Shown here: positions 1 through 10,971 of the stretch, in pieces
How the letters are laid out: each line of letters begins with the position of its first letter
Position numbering within the stretch: position 1 is the stretch's first letter
Assembly: GCA_030760725.1 (NCBI GenBank)
Contig: JASWHV010000010.1
Span: 34,539,760 to 34,603,759 of the forward strand
Source of the DNA: Neostapfia colusana
Lineage: Eukaryota; Streptophyta; Magnoliopsida; Poales; Poaceae
Direction: 5' to 3'
Length of the DNA stretch: 64,000 bases
Translations under genes and position numbers: made by a program
Notes under the pieces: model-generated
Seen by the model: only the letters and a program-made list of their open reading frames with translations
Database searches by the model: none
Told to the model about the DNA's origin: nothing

Positions 1-1078
1 TAAGGGACTTAGTGGAGGTGTATGTCGATGACATCGTAGTGAAGGTCAAGTCGCATACATCTCTGTTAGACAACTTAGCCTTAGTCTTCGACAAGCTACG
101 CACAACACGCACCAAGCTAAACCCAGATAAGTGCGTATTCGGAGTCTCTGCCGGGAAGCTTCTCGGTTTCTTGGTCTCGCACTAAGGAATCGAGGCTAAC
201 CCCGCAAGATTAAGGCTATAGAGATGATGCGTCCTCCCTCCCGAGCAGAGGACGTAAAAAAGCTCACGGGATGCCTGGCCGCTCTTAGTCGGTTCATCTC
301 CCAACAGGCAGAGCGTGCTCTCCCATTCTTTAAGCTTTTGCGGAAGACCGGACCCTTTGTCTGGACTGAAGAAGCTGACAAAGCCTTCCAGGAGTTGAAG
401 AAGTACCTCACCTCACTACCGATCATGGTAGCTCAGGAGCCAGGTGAGACCTACTGCCCTACATCTCCGCAAAAGAAGAAGTCGTTAGCATGGTCCTGGT
501 TGCTGACCGGTCAGAACCCGAGCGACTCCAAGATCCAAGCAAATATCCCGCTGCTGGTCCCAAGTATTAGGACCCGGACCCCGCAGGAGAGCTTGGGGTA
601 ACTCCGGGCCAGGATGCCCCCGGGTCCCAGCTAATCCAGGCCGTACCCCAAGACCAGGAAGCTGCAGGCCTCCTGCCAATGGAGGAAGATTTTCCGGACA
701 CCTCCGGGAGAGTCCGGACCACTCAGTGACCGGTCTACTATATCAGTGAGGTCCTCCATGATGCCAATACACGGTATTCGGATGTCCACAAGCTGCTCTA
801 CGTGGTGCTGATCATGTCAATGAAGCTCTGCCACTACCTCCAAGCTCACAAGGTCTCGGTAGTGACGACCTATCTACTGAACACGGTGCTACACAGCCCC
901 AATGTAATGGGGAACCTAGCAAAGTGGGCAGCAGAGCTGGCGGAGTTTGACCTCAACTTCCTGTCGTGCCACGCCGTCAAGAGCCAGGCGCTGGCAGACT
1001 TCGTGCCGGAGTGGACTCAGTCTCCATGCCATCCAGGGGGTCAAGACAACACCGACCCAGAGCCCAGACCTCCGGTGC
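1..1078 (+). pseudogene. Tat-type Ty3/gypsy pol fragment (RT to RNase H), left part of element G
   Basis: The sequence enters inside reverse transcriptase: EVYVDDIVVKV holds the YVDD metal-binding box near nt 16-48. The RT thumb/connection follows (KLTGCLAALSRFI, ALPFFKLLRK), then the gypsy RNase H region (VYYISEVLHDANTRY; VKSQALADFVPEW). The same blocks occur in order in B1 and B2, which fixes the assignment. It is broken by TAA at 183-185, a frameshift just after 205, and scrambled codons through the proline-rich linker (about 480-720). Homology stops at 1078, just before the second RNase H domain, where a reverse LTR begins. The integrase of the same element resumes at 27318. By comparison with B1, about 0.95 kb (second RNase H and integrase N-terminus) is missing between the two parts. 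It is not expected to be functional. Confidence 0.85.
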
Positions 1079-1391
1079 TCAATTTTTTTCAAAATTCCAA
1101 ATCTTCCCCAAATTTCCCAAAAAGGAATTTCCCCTACATTTGGGGGAATTTGCCGCAAAATTGGCAGCAGCCTTGAGGGGGGGGGGTTCCCCTAAATTGG
1201 TCAAATTGGTCGCAGCCCTAGAGCGGGGAAAACCTCTAGGACTCTTTGGGATGAGTCCCATCTTGCTAGGACTCTTCTTTTCCCCCCTTAAAAATACAAC
1301 CCCCAGCCCCCCTACTCCTTTGGCCGCAGCCCCCCCCCCCCCAAACTCACCGAGTTGCCCCTGCCCCCCAACTTGCCGATTTGATCCCCCC

Positions 1392-1560
1392 CTTGCCAGA
1401 GTTCTGTCACCGTCGAGCCCCGCCGACGAGCCCCACCGACGAGCCCCGACGTCGAGCTCCGTCGTCGAGCCCCGCCGTCGAGCCCTGCCGTTGACCCCCT
1501 CCGTCGAGCCCCGTCGTAGAGACCCGCCGTCGAGCCCTGTCACGCCAAGCCGTCGCTGGA
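1392..1560. repeat. GC-rich imperfect tandem repeat (GTCGAGCCCCGCC-like)
   Basis: About ten imperfect copies of a 12-15 bp unit of the form GTCGAGCCCCGCC / ACGAGCCCCGAC lie head to tail inside the reverse family-A LTR. The other family-A copies show only a short related stretch (around 35275-35310), so the expansion looks copy-specific. Confidence 0.7.
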
Positions 1561-3220
1561 GAAGAAGCCCGATGATCTGCCCTACCGTAATTCCCCACAG
1601 AAAAAAACCCCCCGCTGCTGCCGTTGCTAGGAGGAAGGACCTGCCACAAGGAGGAAGTGAGTTAGGTCTTCATTACCCATCTTACGACATCGCCGCTGTT
1701 TCTATGCATCCATTTTCTTCGCCCCCTTTGAGCAGAAACTTTTGGCGTGTGGACAGATCATGTTTTGGTCGATCGTTAACGTGGAATTGATCTACATCTT
1801 GTGTCAAGATCATCACCACGTCCATACTTGATCCCTACACCCTTGTTCATCATAAATCCCCATGAAAGCCCATTAAAACATGTAAGAACACGTAGAAAAC
1901 TGGTTCTATAAAACTGTACTATAGGATTTTCATTCATCTACCCCATTGCATCTTGAGTAAAGTTTCTGTATGATGATTGATTGCTGTAAATTTTGTATGT
2001 GCATGGTCATGAGTAGAAAGACAAGCTCAAGAGGCCGTCTACGAGGAACTACAGCCCCAAGACTTTGAGACGCTTGAGCAACACGAACCACGGGAGCAAG
2101 GCAAGTGCCCCTTGACCATATTGATCCCATGTTTTGAAACTGTTTTGTTTGCAAAAACACGTATGCTTGTGTCAACTTGATGGGACACCCTTTTTATAGG
2201 AGTTTACTAGTTTTGTTAACCATCCTTGTCGCCGGGAAAGTTGATGAGTCGGGTATGGTCATTTTTCCTTTTTGCTTCGCTTAACTTACGGGATACGGGA
2301 AGCTGAAATAAAACTTGTTTAGCTACTTTACTCATATGAATAATGATGATGAGAACTTGATGATGTTAATGAGCATCGAATTGGGGAGATCTAGGCAAGC
2401 TTGGTTCGTGGATGTTGCTGAATGAGATGGTGGTTTACTTGCCGTAGATCTAAGGACTGGTTCATGCGAGCACATGCCAGGAAAACATTGCCACCACAAG
2501 GCCAAATATGGGTGTGGCTTAGCTGACTAATTAGGTGTGTTGCTAGCTTGTTATGGACCGTTGGATGGTGCGGGGAATGGGAGTCGAGAGGGACTGCCCT
2601 GGGAACTGCATGGCACAAGAGGGGGCCCGTGGGATGGAGAATGGAGATTCGAGTCTGCCGGTGAAACCTCATTGGGTCCGTACATTCTAGTAGCCCCTTT
2701 GTAAAGGCTATTTTGTGATCTCTTGGCCATACACCGACGGTTGTGTACTGGTATATTGGAGGTTCTTTCTAGTCGCTGACGGGTGACAAAATCACGAACT
2801 TGTGGGTAAAGTGGTGCCACCTCTGCAGAGTGTAAAACTACCATGATAGCCGTGCTTCCGGTCACAAGCACCTGGCAAACTTCCATGATTAGTGGCAAAA
2901 ATTTGGGATGTTTACTCCGGTTATGGTTATGGTATGGTCATTGGGACTGGTTTTGGGACTGTTTTGAGTCATGACAATGAATTTGGTTTTGGTTATATGA
3001 AAATGAGATGGATATGAATATTTATGAGTATGAGATGAACTTGAGAAAGATTATTGGCTGGTTGAAGCATGATAATGGTGAATTATGATGAAAGAATGTT
3101 GCTGAATTACTTGGTTATGTTGGGAGTAAACTCACCTAGAAATACTTGCTGTTTTTACCTTATTTGTGAAATAAAATTTGCTTGCTGCAGTTAGCTTTTT
3201 TATTCCCTACCTTGTTGTAA

Positions 3221-3225
3221 GCTAC
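3221..3225. repeat. Target-site duplication of B1, left copy (GCTAC)
   Basis: GCTAC directly precedes the B1 LTR start TGTCGGTACC. The identical GCTAC follows the B1 LTR end at 26935-26939. Removing B1 plus one copy restores continuous family-A LTR sequence. Confidence 0.93.
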
Positions 3226-3250
3226 TGTCGGTACCCGCGATATGGGGTAC
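3226..3250 (+). mobile_element. B1 5' LTR, first 25 bp
   Basis: TGTCGGTACCCGCGATATGG and the next five bases equal the first 25 bp of the 3' LTR at 25837. The LTR is then cut by the family-C solo LTR and resumes at 7296. Confidence 0.92.
3246..3250. repeat. Target-site duplication of the family-C solo LTR (GGTAC), left copy
   Basis: GGTAC at 3246-3250 is repeated at 7291-7295. Joining across one copy gives GGGGTACCCCCGCG, exactly as in the intact B1 3' LTR. Confidence 0.93.
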
Positions 3251-6200
3251 TGACACGACCCCATTGGTCCTGTCGAGCCAGGATCACGCTGAGGGGTGCT
3301 GCGTTGCACAGCACCGTATAAAACACGTCAAAGGTGCAAAGCGGAAGCGGAAGTTTTATTACATAAACAAGTTTATGAACATGTTTACATCAAAATAAGT
3401 TCAGTCTACACTCGCGGCCGTAGACTAAGCATCAAGTGCATGTTCAGCCCTCGAACGTGTCCTTGCTAGCACACACGCACACTAACTCTGCGGCGTGCAC
3501 GACTCCCACTCGACGGGGTTCCCCTCCTGGGGTTCCGTCTCCTCTTCGGGAGTCCCTTCCTCATAGAACCCTGCAAAAGCTTCAAAAACAAGCAGTGAGC
3601 ACGAAGGCTCAGCAAGTCTGACCCGTCTCACCTAAACATGGAACTTCTACATGAGGGTAATGGGTTGCATGAGGTAAAAATCATTTGCAAGGACTCGCCT
3701 AATTAGTAGAACCTTACTTTCAAGTTTTAGCAGCAGGTTGTGGAGAACCTTACGCTAAGGCACATGAGAGAGCCGCAATCAAACAAGAAATGCATTTCTC
3801 TCATGTACTTTGCCCAAAGTTGAAAAGAACTTTAATTAGCTCTAAGCTACAGCATATCATTAACAACCAATGTCCAGCTTTCAATCAGCAACATTTTAAC
3901 ATGTAACTAGCCTGTTCTTTCTACGTCACGGTACAGTGAACAAGTGGTACTCACTGACCGCGAGGGACGGCGATTATAATCGATTTACACCTGCAGGGTT
4001 ACCCGAACAACCCGTCACGTACGCCCGTACTCGATGTTGCCTACAACAACCATCACGGACGCCGTACGCGACTACCTTTCACCCGTTAGCCAAATATTGA
4101 ACCGGTCCCATCGTCCCGAGCAAGAGGTCTCTGCACGCGCATCTCTGTGCCGCCAGCCGATTTACACCTCGAGCTCTCAACCTACCCTCTGAACGACGGG
4201 CAATGCCTCAATACCCAGCTACCCGGGTTACATCAGTTTCCCGGTTCCCATATAGCCGGTAGGTCTTCGGTACTGTTCTAGCTTGTTCAACAGGCCCGCA
4301 CACGGCTCGGTCCTCAATCGACACAAGTGGAGCTACAGCACACAGAACCCAAAATCCTGCTGCCCTTACTCTCCGCTCGGTCTCATTTTCTTGCCATGTG
4401 TATCATGTGCTATCTCTACCCGAGCAATGTGCCTCTAGCCTATTCTCGCGAGTAGTTCCAACTACTCGACTTGTACCAAATTCTACTCTATCCTAGCAAT
4501 GCAGTGGCTAACGGGGTTTGCAATCCTAAACCCAACCCATGGTTCTCTTGGCTATGCAGTGGGGCTTCCAAACAAGACTCTAATGCACAGAATAAAGGAA
4601 ACAAGTATGTGCACAAAACAATAAAAATTTGTAAAAAGGTTAATGCAAACCGGAGCTTGCCTTGCTGCTCTTGGTCGTAGGCTAGCTGTTCCTCCGGAGT
4701 AACGAAGTCTAGGACTTCGGGTTCCTCCTCGACCTTAGCGACTACATGATATAAGAAACATATGTATCAATTTAAATGCATTTGTATTAACTTTGAAGTT
4801 GTGAAGTCTATAACCCTTGCCATACAGACCTAATGACTGTGAAACTTTTACTATGGCTTGGTTACAACCTAAATAGAGACTTGGTCAAGTTTTAGTTGCA
4901 GCAAAGCTCATTTGAGCCCTCCACAATTAATTATGTCCTTGACCTTAATTGGAACTCTTAGGGTGTTCTAGGAATTTTCATGAAACAAAATATGACTTTC
5001 TGAAAACTGGATTTTCAGAGGGTTCTAATGGATTTGGTCTCACTTAATTTGGAAGTCCCTAACTAAAGATATGAGCTAAACAATTTCAGAGAAAATTCTG
5101 AAAATGTTTCTGAATATTTTCTATTTTCTCTGGAACAGTTTCACTAATCACACCATTAGGTGGATCAGATGAGCTCAAATGGATCTGAAATTTTTATGGT
5201 AGTTCAGGGATATTTTGGTGAACATCCCAGCAAAATTTCAGGATTTTCCCCCAAAGGATCTTCCAGCTAAAATTCCTAACAGTTTAAACTTTGTGGAATT
5301 AATTCTGGAGAAATAAGGAATTTCATGAAGTGAAACTTGATTTTCTGGAATGTACTCAGAGAGCTGAATCCAGCAAAATTTGGTTCACTCAATTTGGAGC
5401 TTTCTAGCCAAAGTTATGAGGATTTGAAGTTTGAAGGAAATCTGAAAATCGGGGAAAAGTTTAAACTCGCGCGTGGGCCCAGGGGACACGCGTTGCACGC
5501 CGAGGCGATGGCACACTGCGGCCCACAAGGATTTTGCGCGCCAGCACACCCAATCCCGGCCGCAGCCGGATCCCGATTCAATGTATCTCCCGCTGACAGC
5601 TGGGGTCCACCCCCTTCTTCAACCTCGCGACACCCGCGCCCCGCCGCCGAGGGATCTCGCCGGAGAGCTCGCCGCCGGCTGCTGTACAGCTCCAAACTTC
5701 TCGATTCTGGCCGCCCCTGCCTACTTTTAATCGGGGAACAGGATCCGAGGGTCAGCTGCTCATGACAACGGCCGGAGCATGGTCGGCGACGAGCCGCTAC
5801 CTCAGAACGACTTCGGCCATGTCGGCTGACTACCCTAGCACCTCAGCTACTTGGGAAACCGGTCGGGGAGCATCAGTGGACCTCAGAGAAGGTCGACATG
5901 AGCTCGAGGCAGCTCGGGGAAGGCCCGAAATAGGTCCTCACCGTGCGCCCGATGCCGCCCGTTCGTTCCGCCATTAGTAGACCTCAAATTACGCCGGGCA
6001 CAGAGTTTCTCCGGCCCAGAGTTGTGAAGGCAACTTGTGCGTTACCGTGTCTAGCTCGTGTGAGAGCGGCCTGAGGCCCTCTAATCCTTTCTAGAGCACG
6101 CATTAAACAGAATCGTACCCGAAGGTCGTTCTGCACACAGAAATGGGAAAAGTGGAAATTCGCCGCCGGTGAGCAACCAGTCGATCTGTGGCTCGGGGAT

Positions 6201-7290
6201 GAGCAGCACCGGTCACCCGCGCGTCCAAGGGTGCCTTGGCTCGGGCGTGACAACGCCCTGGTTGGGCTGTCCACGAGGGCCCGAGGTGCGGCGGTTCCAA
6301 ATCCCGAATTTGATCTTTCGGCCCAGCCGATATCAATCGGTTTCAACCGAATTCTAGCAACGGGAAGGACGGAGGAAGGTCTCTAGTACCTTGCTGGGGC
6401 TCTGGAGTGGAAGGAGGGAGCTGCGATCGGCGTCCTCCGATCAAGTCCGAGCTGCGGAAGTTTTTGGCCGGTGCTGAGTTCTTGCGGGGAAGAACGGCAG
6501 TACCTCGGCCGAGGAGGTGGCAGGCGCCTTAAGAAGGCTCTGCACCGCCTCACGCCCGCGCGTGGGCAAGCAGCTGGTGGCGCGGCGGCTGGCCTCGGTG
6601 GCGATCACCGCTGCGGCTCGGCGACCCGAGTGAAAAAGTCTCAGTCGGTTTGATCTGAGCAGTGGCTGACATGTGGGTCCCACCTCCAGTTTTAACCTCT
6701 GAAATTTACTCCTAATCACTGTTGTAAACAGTGAACCCCATACTACCCTTGGCAATTCAAATTATTCACCCATGAGCCATTTGAATTGATCAAAATTGAA
6801 ATGAGGTTTGGTTTGAATGAATTTCAGCACAAGTTCAGTTTGAAATTCAAATAAAGTTTGAATTTCTCCCACTTAGCTCATGTCAAGATCAACTCCAAAT
6901 GGAGTGAAAATTGGTGTGTGAGCTCACAAAAATGTGCTGAGTAAGAATATGCCTTCCACTTTTAAATTCATGGGATAAAAACAGTTTTAATTTGAATAAG
7001 GTTTCAAACTGCCCTCTTCCTAACTGTACCCAAACTGACCTCAAAAAGGTTTTGAATTTGGGTGAAATTTGGCAGGGACATCCTTAGTAAAGTGTAGGAG
7101 TTTTCATATGTCCAGCCCATCTATATCACATGTGGGAAATACCACTTTTGCAATGTGTAAGTTTGTTCTCTAATGAGCATGTTGATAATTGTTACTTGCT
7201 CTTCATTTGTGTTCATCATTCTTCCTCAAATGAGGTGTGTGGTGTGGTGATGAACACTGCAAATGTGTGTCAAAAACTGAGGCCCTTACA
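3251..7290 (-). mobile_element. Solo LTR of family C (about 4.04 kb), reverse orientation
   Basis: It is bounded by a perfect GGTAC duplication. Read in reverse it starts TGTAAGGGCC and ends GGTCGTGTCA, so it has the TG...CA form. It resembles the 3' LTR at 52615-56914: a TGTAARGG start, an AT-rich outer part, a GC-rich central block here at about 5470-6650, and a similar GTGCTG-rich end. No pol or gag sequence lies between the duplications, so it is a solo LTR left by LTR-LTR recombination. Conceptual ORFs in the GC-rich block show no family resemblance. About 4 kb is very long for an LTR. Confidence 0.85.
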
Positions 7291-7295
7291 GGTAC
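7291..7295. repeat. Target-site duplication of the family-C solo LTR (GGTAC), right copy
   Basis: Partner of 3246-3250. Confidence 0.93.
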
Positions 7296-7415
7296 CCCCG
7301 CGCACAGGGGAAAATGCCTAAGGAACTCGCCCTTCTCCGCAGGGAGAGCTCCGAAGGCACCACGCGTCCGGCGGGGCCGGACCTCCCTCTCCTCAGAGGA
7401 GAGCTCCAGGCCCGC

Positions 7416-7643
7416 CACGTGGCATACAGAAGCCGGACCTCCCCCTCCGCGGGAGAGAGGTCCGAAGGTGCCACGTATCCGGCGGGGCCGGACCTCCCTC
7501 TCCTCAGAGAGGAGCTCCGGGCTAGCCACGTGGCCAACAGAAGCCGAACCTCCCCCTCCGTGGGGAGAGGTCCGAAGGCTCCACGTGTCCTGCGGAGCCG
7601 GACCCCCCCTCTCCTCTGAGGAGGGCTCCGGGCCCGCCACGTG
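7416..7643. promoter_or_regulatory. G-box (CACGTG) cluster in B1 U3
   Basis: Perfect palindromic CACGTG at 7416-7421, 7527-7532, 7582-7587 and 7638-7643, mostly in GCCACGTGGC context, within repeated units upstream of the TATA box. The same four are kept in the 3' LTR (25982, 26093, 26148, 26204). G-boxes bind bZIP and bHLH factors in plants; use here is inference. Confidence 0.6.
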
Positions 7644-8045
7644 GCCAGCAGAACGGCGCTGCCTGCCCCCGAGCGATAGGCAGCGGGCGTAAAGACGCCC
7701 CATACCATGCCCGTACAAGGTATTCAAGGCCCGCGTCTTCCCAAGACGCGGAGACGCGGAGCACGCCTCTGTCAGGTGCCGTTGCGCCCAGTCGCATCAC
7801 AGACTGGCGCGCAGTGTCAGAGCCTGCCAGCCAATAAACGCAGCGACAAGACATCCCATGCCGCCCCCGCCGTCATCAACCACTACGACTAGCATGCGGC
7901 ATGGGCAGGGCTGCAAGACGAAGACTCAGAAGCCTTCGCCAGAGACAACTACCGGCATAACTGCAGATACGGTAGATAACAGTCAATCTCCCCGGGACCA
8001 CCTGTCGGGTCCCGGGCCCCCTTGTAAGCCACCCGAGTCTTGGAC

Positions 8046-8053
8046 TATAAAAG
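8046..8053 (+). promoter_or_regulatory. TATA box of the B1 5' LTR
   Basis: TATAAAAG in context GGACTATAAAAGGCTCGGG, about 320 bp before the LTR end. It is conserved at 26611-26618 (B1 3' LTR), on the opposite strand at about 14064-14071 and 22237-22244 (B2), and at 33877-33884 (G). Confidence 0.75.
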
Positions 8054-8371
8054 GCTCGGGTAGGCGACGTTAGCAAGGGTTCGCACTCCCGCAACTCATA
8101 CGCTAGCCATTCACACCCGAGCTGTAACTCATCCTCAAGCTCAGGACTCCGGTTCTGAGCAACAAGCAATACAGCGAGCTCCATAGCTCGCTGTGGACGT
8201 AGGGTTTTACGCTCCGGCGGCCTGAACCACGTTAAACTCACCGTGTCAAGCTCTTCCTAACTCGTCCATACGCTCAAGCTCTCCGCAAGTGACTAGCCCC
8301 ACCAAAAAAAGAACCTCCGCGGGCTGCCCAGTGCAGGCCCGGGGGAAGTGTCGACCGAACACTTCGACATT

Positions 8372-8389
8372 TGGCGCGCCAGGTAGGGG
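8372..8389 (+). other. Primer-binding site of B1
   Basis: TGGCGCGCCAGGTAGGGG lies 2 bp after the 5' LTR end, where an LTR element places its tRNA-complementary minus-strand primer site. B2 has TGGCGCGCCATGTAGGGG at the equivalent place. It is not an initiator-Met site (TGGTATCAGAGC). I do not assign the tRNA. Confidence 0.75.
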
Positions 8390-8425
8390 GCTTTTCCCTT
8401 GCGCGACGAGTTTCCGCTGACGAAG

Positions 8426-10971
8426 ATGACCAAGCTTCCTTCAGCGGCAAACTCTCCTCCTCCGCGTTCACGGCAAACCGTGACCAGCGGGGAGTACATA
8501 TCGACGCACTCAGGACGGAGTGTGTCGGTACAAGCTGGGAGCCAGAAGCCGGCTCTGGCAGCGCCGACCCCGGCAATGCAGGGTCCAACCAGCGTCAGAT
8601 CTTCAGTAGCGCTGGGCGTACCCGGTGGGGGTGCGCTAGCTGCAGCAAGAGCGCTACTGCACAATCCGCCTGCTGGGGACGCGCCTCAGGCAGCGACCCA
8701 GCAGTGGATTCGCGAGGTAGACCGTCTCGTCGTCGCCGCCGCAAACCCTCAACTTCGGCGGGGACGACGCTCCGGCCAACCGGCTGTGTCGCGGATGCGC
8801 ACGCCAATGGTTGGCGAGCAGACGGCAGATTCCAGCTCCACCAGGCTCCAGTCGACGGATCTGAGGACAGAGCTAGAACGGTGTCACTTGGGTCAAGATG
8901 CCCGGGTATACCTCGAGCAACGCCGAGAAAGGCGTCGCAACCAAGAGGCTGGCGACAGCATGACGTCGGCCTCGACCCAGCCTGAAGAGCATACTTTCGC
9001 CACGCGATCTCTGCCCCAGGCTTACGCTGTGCAGAATATGCCACAGTCATATGTCCTGCAAACGGCGCCCCCAGCCTATGGCGCAGCCTTGCCCATACCG
9101 GGGTACACTGTGCCAGGTGCAAACCTAGCGTTCGCGGCACCAATACCTGCGGCAACAGAAGCAGGATGTGCGGCCCTCACGCCCCACCTTCGCTTCGCGA
9201 AGTGGCCGCGCAAGTTTCGGCCGCACCTGCCCGAGAAGTACGACGGCAGCGGCAACCTGGCAGAGTTCCTCCAGATCTACTCCACCGCCGTACTTGTCGC
9301 AGGAGGGAATGAAGCCGTCATGGCCAATTACTTCCCTGTCGCCTTGACCGGTCCAGCTCGGTCTTGGCTCATGAACCTCCACCAGGGTTCCATAACTTCC
9401 TTGGGAGAGCTCTGCCGGCAGTTCATCGCCAACTTCGGCAGTTCCTACACCCGGCCTGGCACGGAGCTCGACCTCCACGCCATCCAGCAACAACCGGGGG
9501 AGTCGCTGCGCTCCTTCATCCAGCGGTTCTCCCAGGTGCGGAACACCATCCCACACATCCAAAATGCTTCTGTGGTGGTGGCGTTCCGGCAAGGCGTCCG
9601 GAACAAGTAGATGCTCGAGAAGCTCGCGACCAGAGAGGTCCGCGATGTCTCCGAGCTCTTCAGCCTGGCAGACAAGTGCGCCAGAGCAGCCGAAGGGCGA
9701 AACTGGCACTCACTGCCGTCCTCCGAGTCAGGAGGACAGCCCGGATCTGGTCCTACCCCCTATGGAGGCAGCAAGAAGGCCAAGAACCGAGGCATAGGCA
9801 AGATAGAATCACCGACCGCAGCTCCAGTCGTTGCAGCAGCGACACTCAGTGGGACTCGGGGGCCGCACCCCGACAAGAGGCAGCGAAGATCACCAATCCC
9901 AGAAGGTGATCAAGACAAGATATGCCCCATGCATGGCAGCTGTCGCCACACTACTGCCGAGTGCCGGGAGATCCAGAAGCTCGCAGAGCGCTTCCGCAGA
10001 GGAAAGCAGCAGCGGACTGTCGCCCCACCCTTCCGTCCAAGGAAGGGCAAGCAGAAGGTCGACGTCCCAGACAGCGTCGACCACCCAGTGGAGTTCCAGG
10101 AGCCTCAGCGCGCCGTGAAGGCGGTACGCAACCATGAGGACTCCAGCTCCAGCGACGATGAGCATTGAAAGAATCTCTACGTCATATACGGCGGGTCCGC
10201 CGGCCTCTCGTCTCGAAGCGCAGTCAAGACTCTGCGCCGAGCGGTAGCGTCAGTGGCTCCACTCCCAAGTGCCACACTGCACCTCAAGTGGATGGGAACC
10301 CCCATCAGCTTTGACGCCACCGACTGCCCCAGGAACATGGCTGGGGCCGGCCAACTACCGCTCTTGGTAGCTCCAACCATTGCCAACGTGAGGATATACC
10401 ACGTTTTGGTAGATGGTGGAGCTGGCTGAACCTCATCAGCCGTGCAGCTTTCCAGAAGCTGCAGATCCCGATGGCCAAGCTCACCCCATCGAGCCCGTTC
10501 TCAGGGGTAGGGCCGGGACAGGTCGTTCCCTACGGCAACATCAGCCTCCCGTTGACCTTCGGAGCTCCGGACAGCTATCGGACAGAATACATTCTGTTCG
10601 ACGTAGCGGAGATCGACCTCCCCTTCAACACCATAATCGGCAGGCCAGCCCTGTACCGATTAATGGCAGTAGTCCACTACGGCTACCTGGTCCTAAAGAT
10701 GCCTACACCAACGGGCGTCCTCAGGATTCGTGGAGACCGCACTGCTGCAGTGTCGGCCTTAGAGAAACTCCAAGCGCTCGCAACAGCTGGGGCACCAGCC
10801 CCTGGCAGTGCAGAGCCGGACCAGCTCCACCCGAGCGCACGCCACCGTGCCTCTGCCACAGCACCCCGGGTGCAACCCCTCGATGAGGGCGGCGTCCCCT
10901 TAAAGGTCGTCCAAGTCGGCGCTGAAGCAACCCTGACCACCCGGGTAGCCGGGGGCCTGGATAGCAAATAG
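8426..10971 (+). pseudogene. B1 gag-protease (Tat type), broken
   Basis: The ATG at 8426 (MTKLPSAANS) matches the B2 start. Gag encodes the capsid protein. The core WPRKFRPHLPEKYDGS...RSWLMNLHQ...LRSFIQRFSQ is the retrotransposon gag fold (about 9205-9560). A short basic region with CPMHGSCRHTTAEC (about 9925-9965) takes the place of a classic zinc knuckle. The aspartic protease region has LVDGGAG (about 10410-10430), then PLTFGAP and IIGRPALYRL. Breaks relative to B2 are TAG 9608-9610 (AAG in B2), TGA 10166-10168 (CGG in B2) and a 1-bp loss inside the VDGGAG codons. TAG 10969-10971 is shared with B2. Shared blocks make the assignment firm. Confidence 0.85.

Larger units (their letters stand above)
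1079..3225 (-). mobile_element. Family-A LTR, reverse orientation, main part (interrupted by B1)
   Basis: This matches, on the opposite strand, the solo LTR at 47856-50628 and the fragment at 34152-35840. Shared landmarks are the stretch around 1800-2170, the segment around 2390-2900, and the TTGTTGTAAGCTAC end at 3214-3225. The LTR continues after B1 at 26940 and reaches its terminal GGGTGTCACA at 27308-27317. The left end at 1079 is AT-rich and lacks the expected family-A 3' terminus, so it is truncated. There is no gene here; conceptual ORFs in the GC-rich part (1100-1790) are compositional. Confidence 0.82.
7296..8369 (+). mobile_element. B1 5' LTR, remaining 1074 bp
   Basis: It is collinear with the 3' LTR 25861-26934 and ends in CGAACACTTCGACA directly before the primer-binding site. 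The first third is built of diverged tandem units containing CCGGACCTCCC and G-box motifs. A TATA box and the GC-rich leader follow. Confidence 0.92.

Noticed and set aside
5337..6653. Cluster of medium ORFs on both strands in a GC-rich block
   Set aside because: Overlapping frames on both strands, no family resemblance, and location inside a solo LTR with exact duplications. Best explained by composition.
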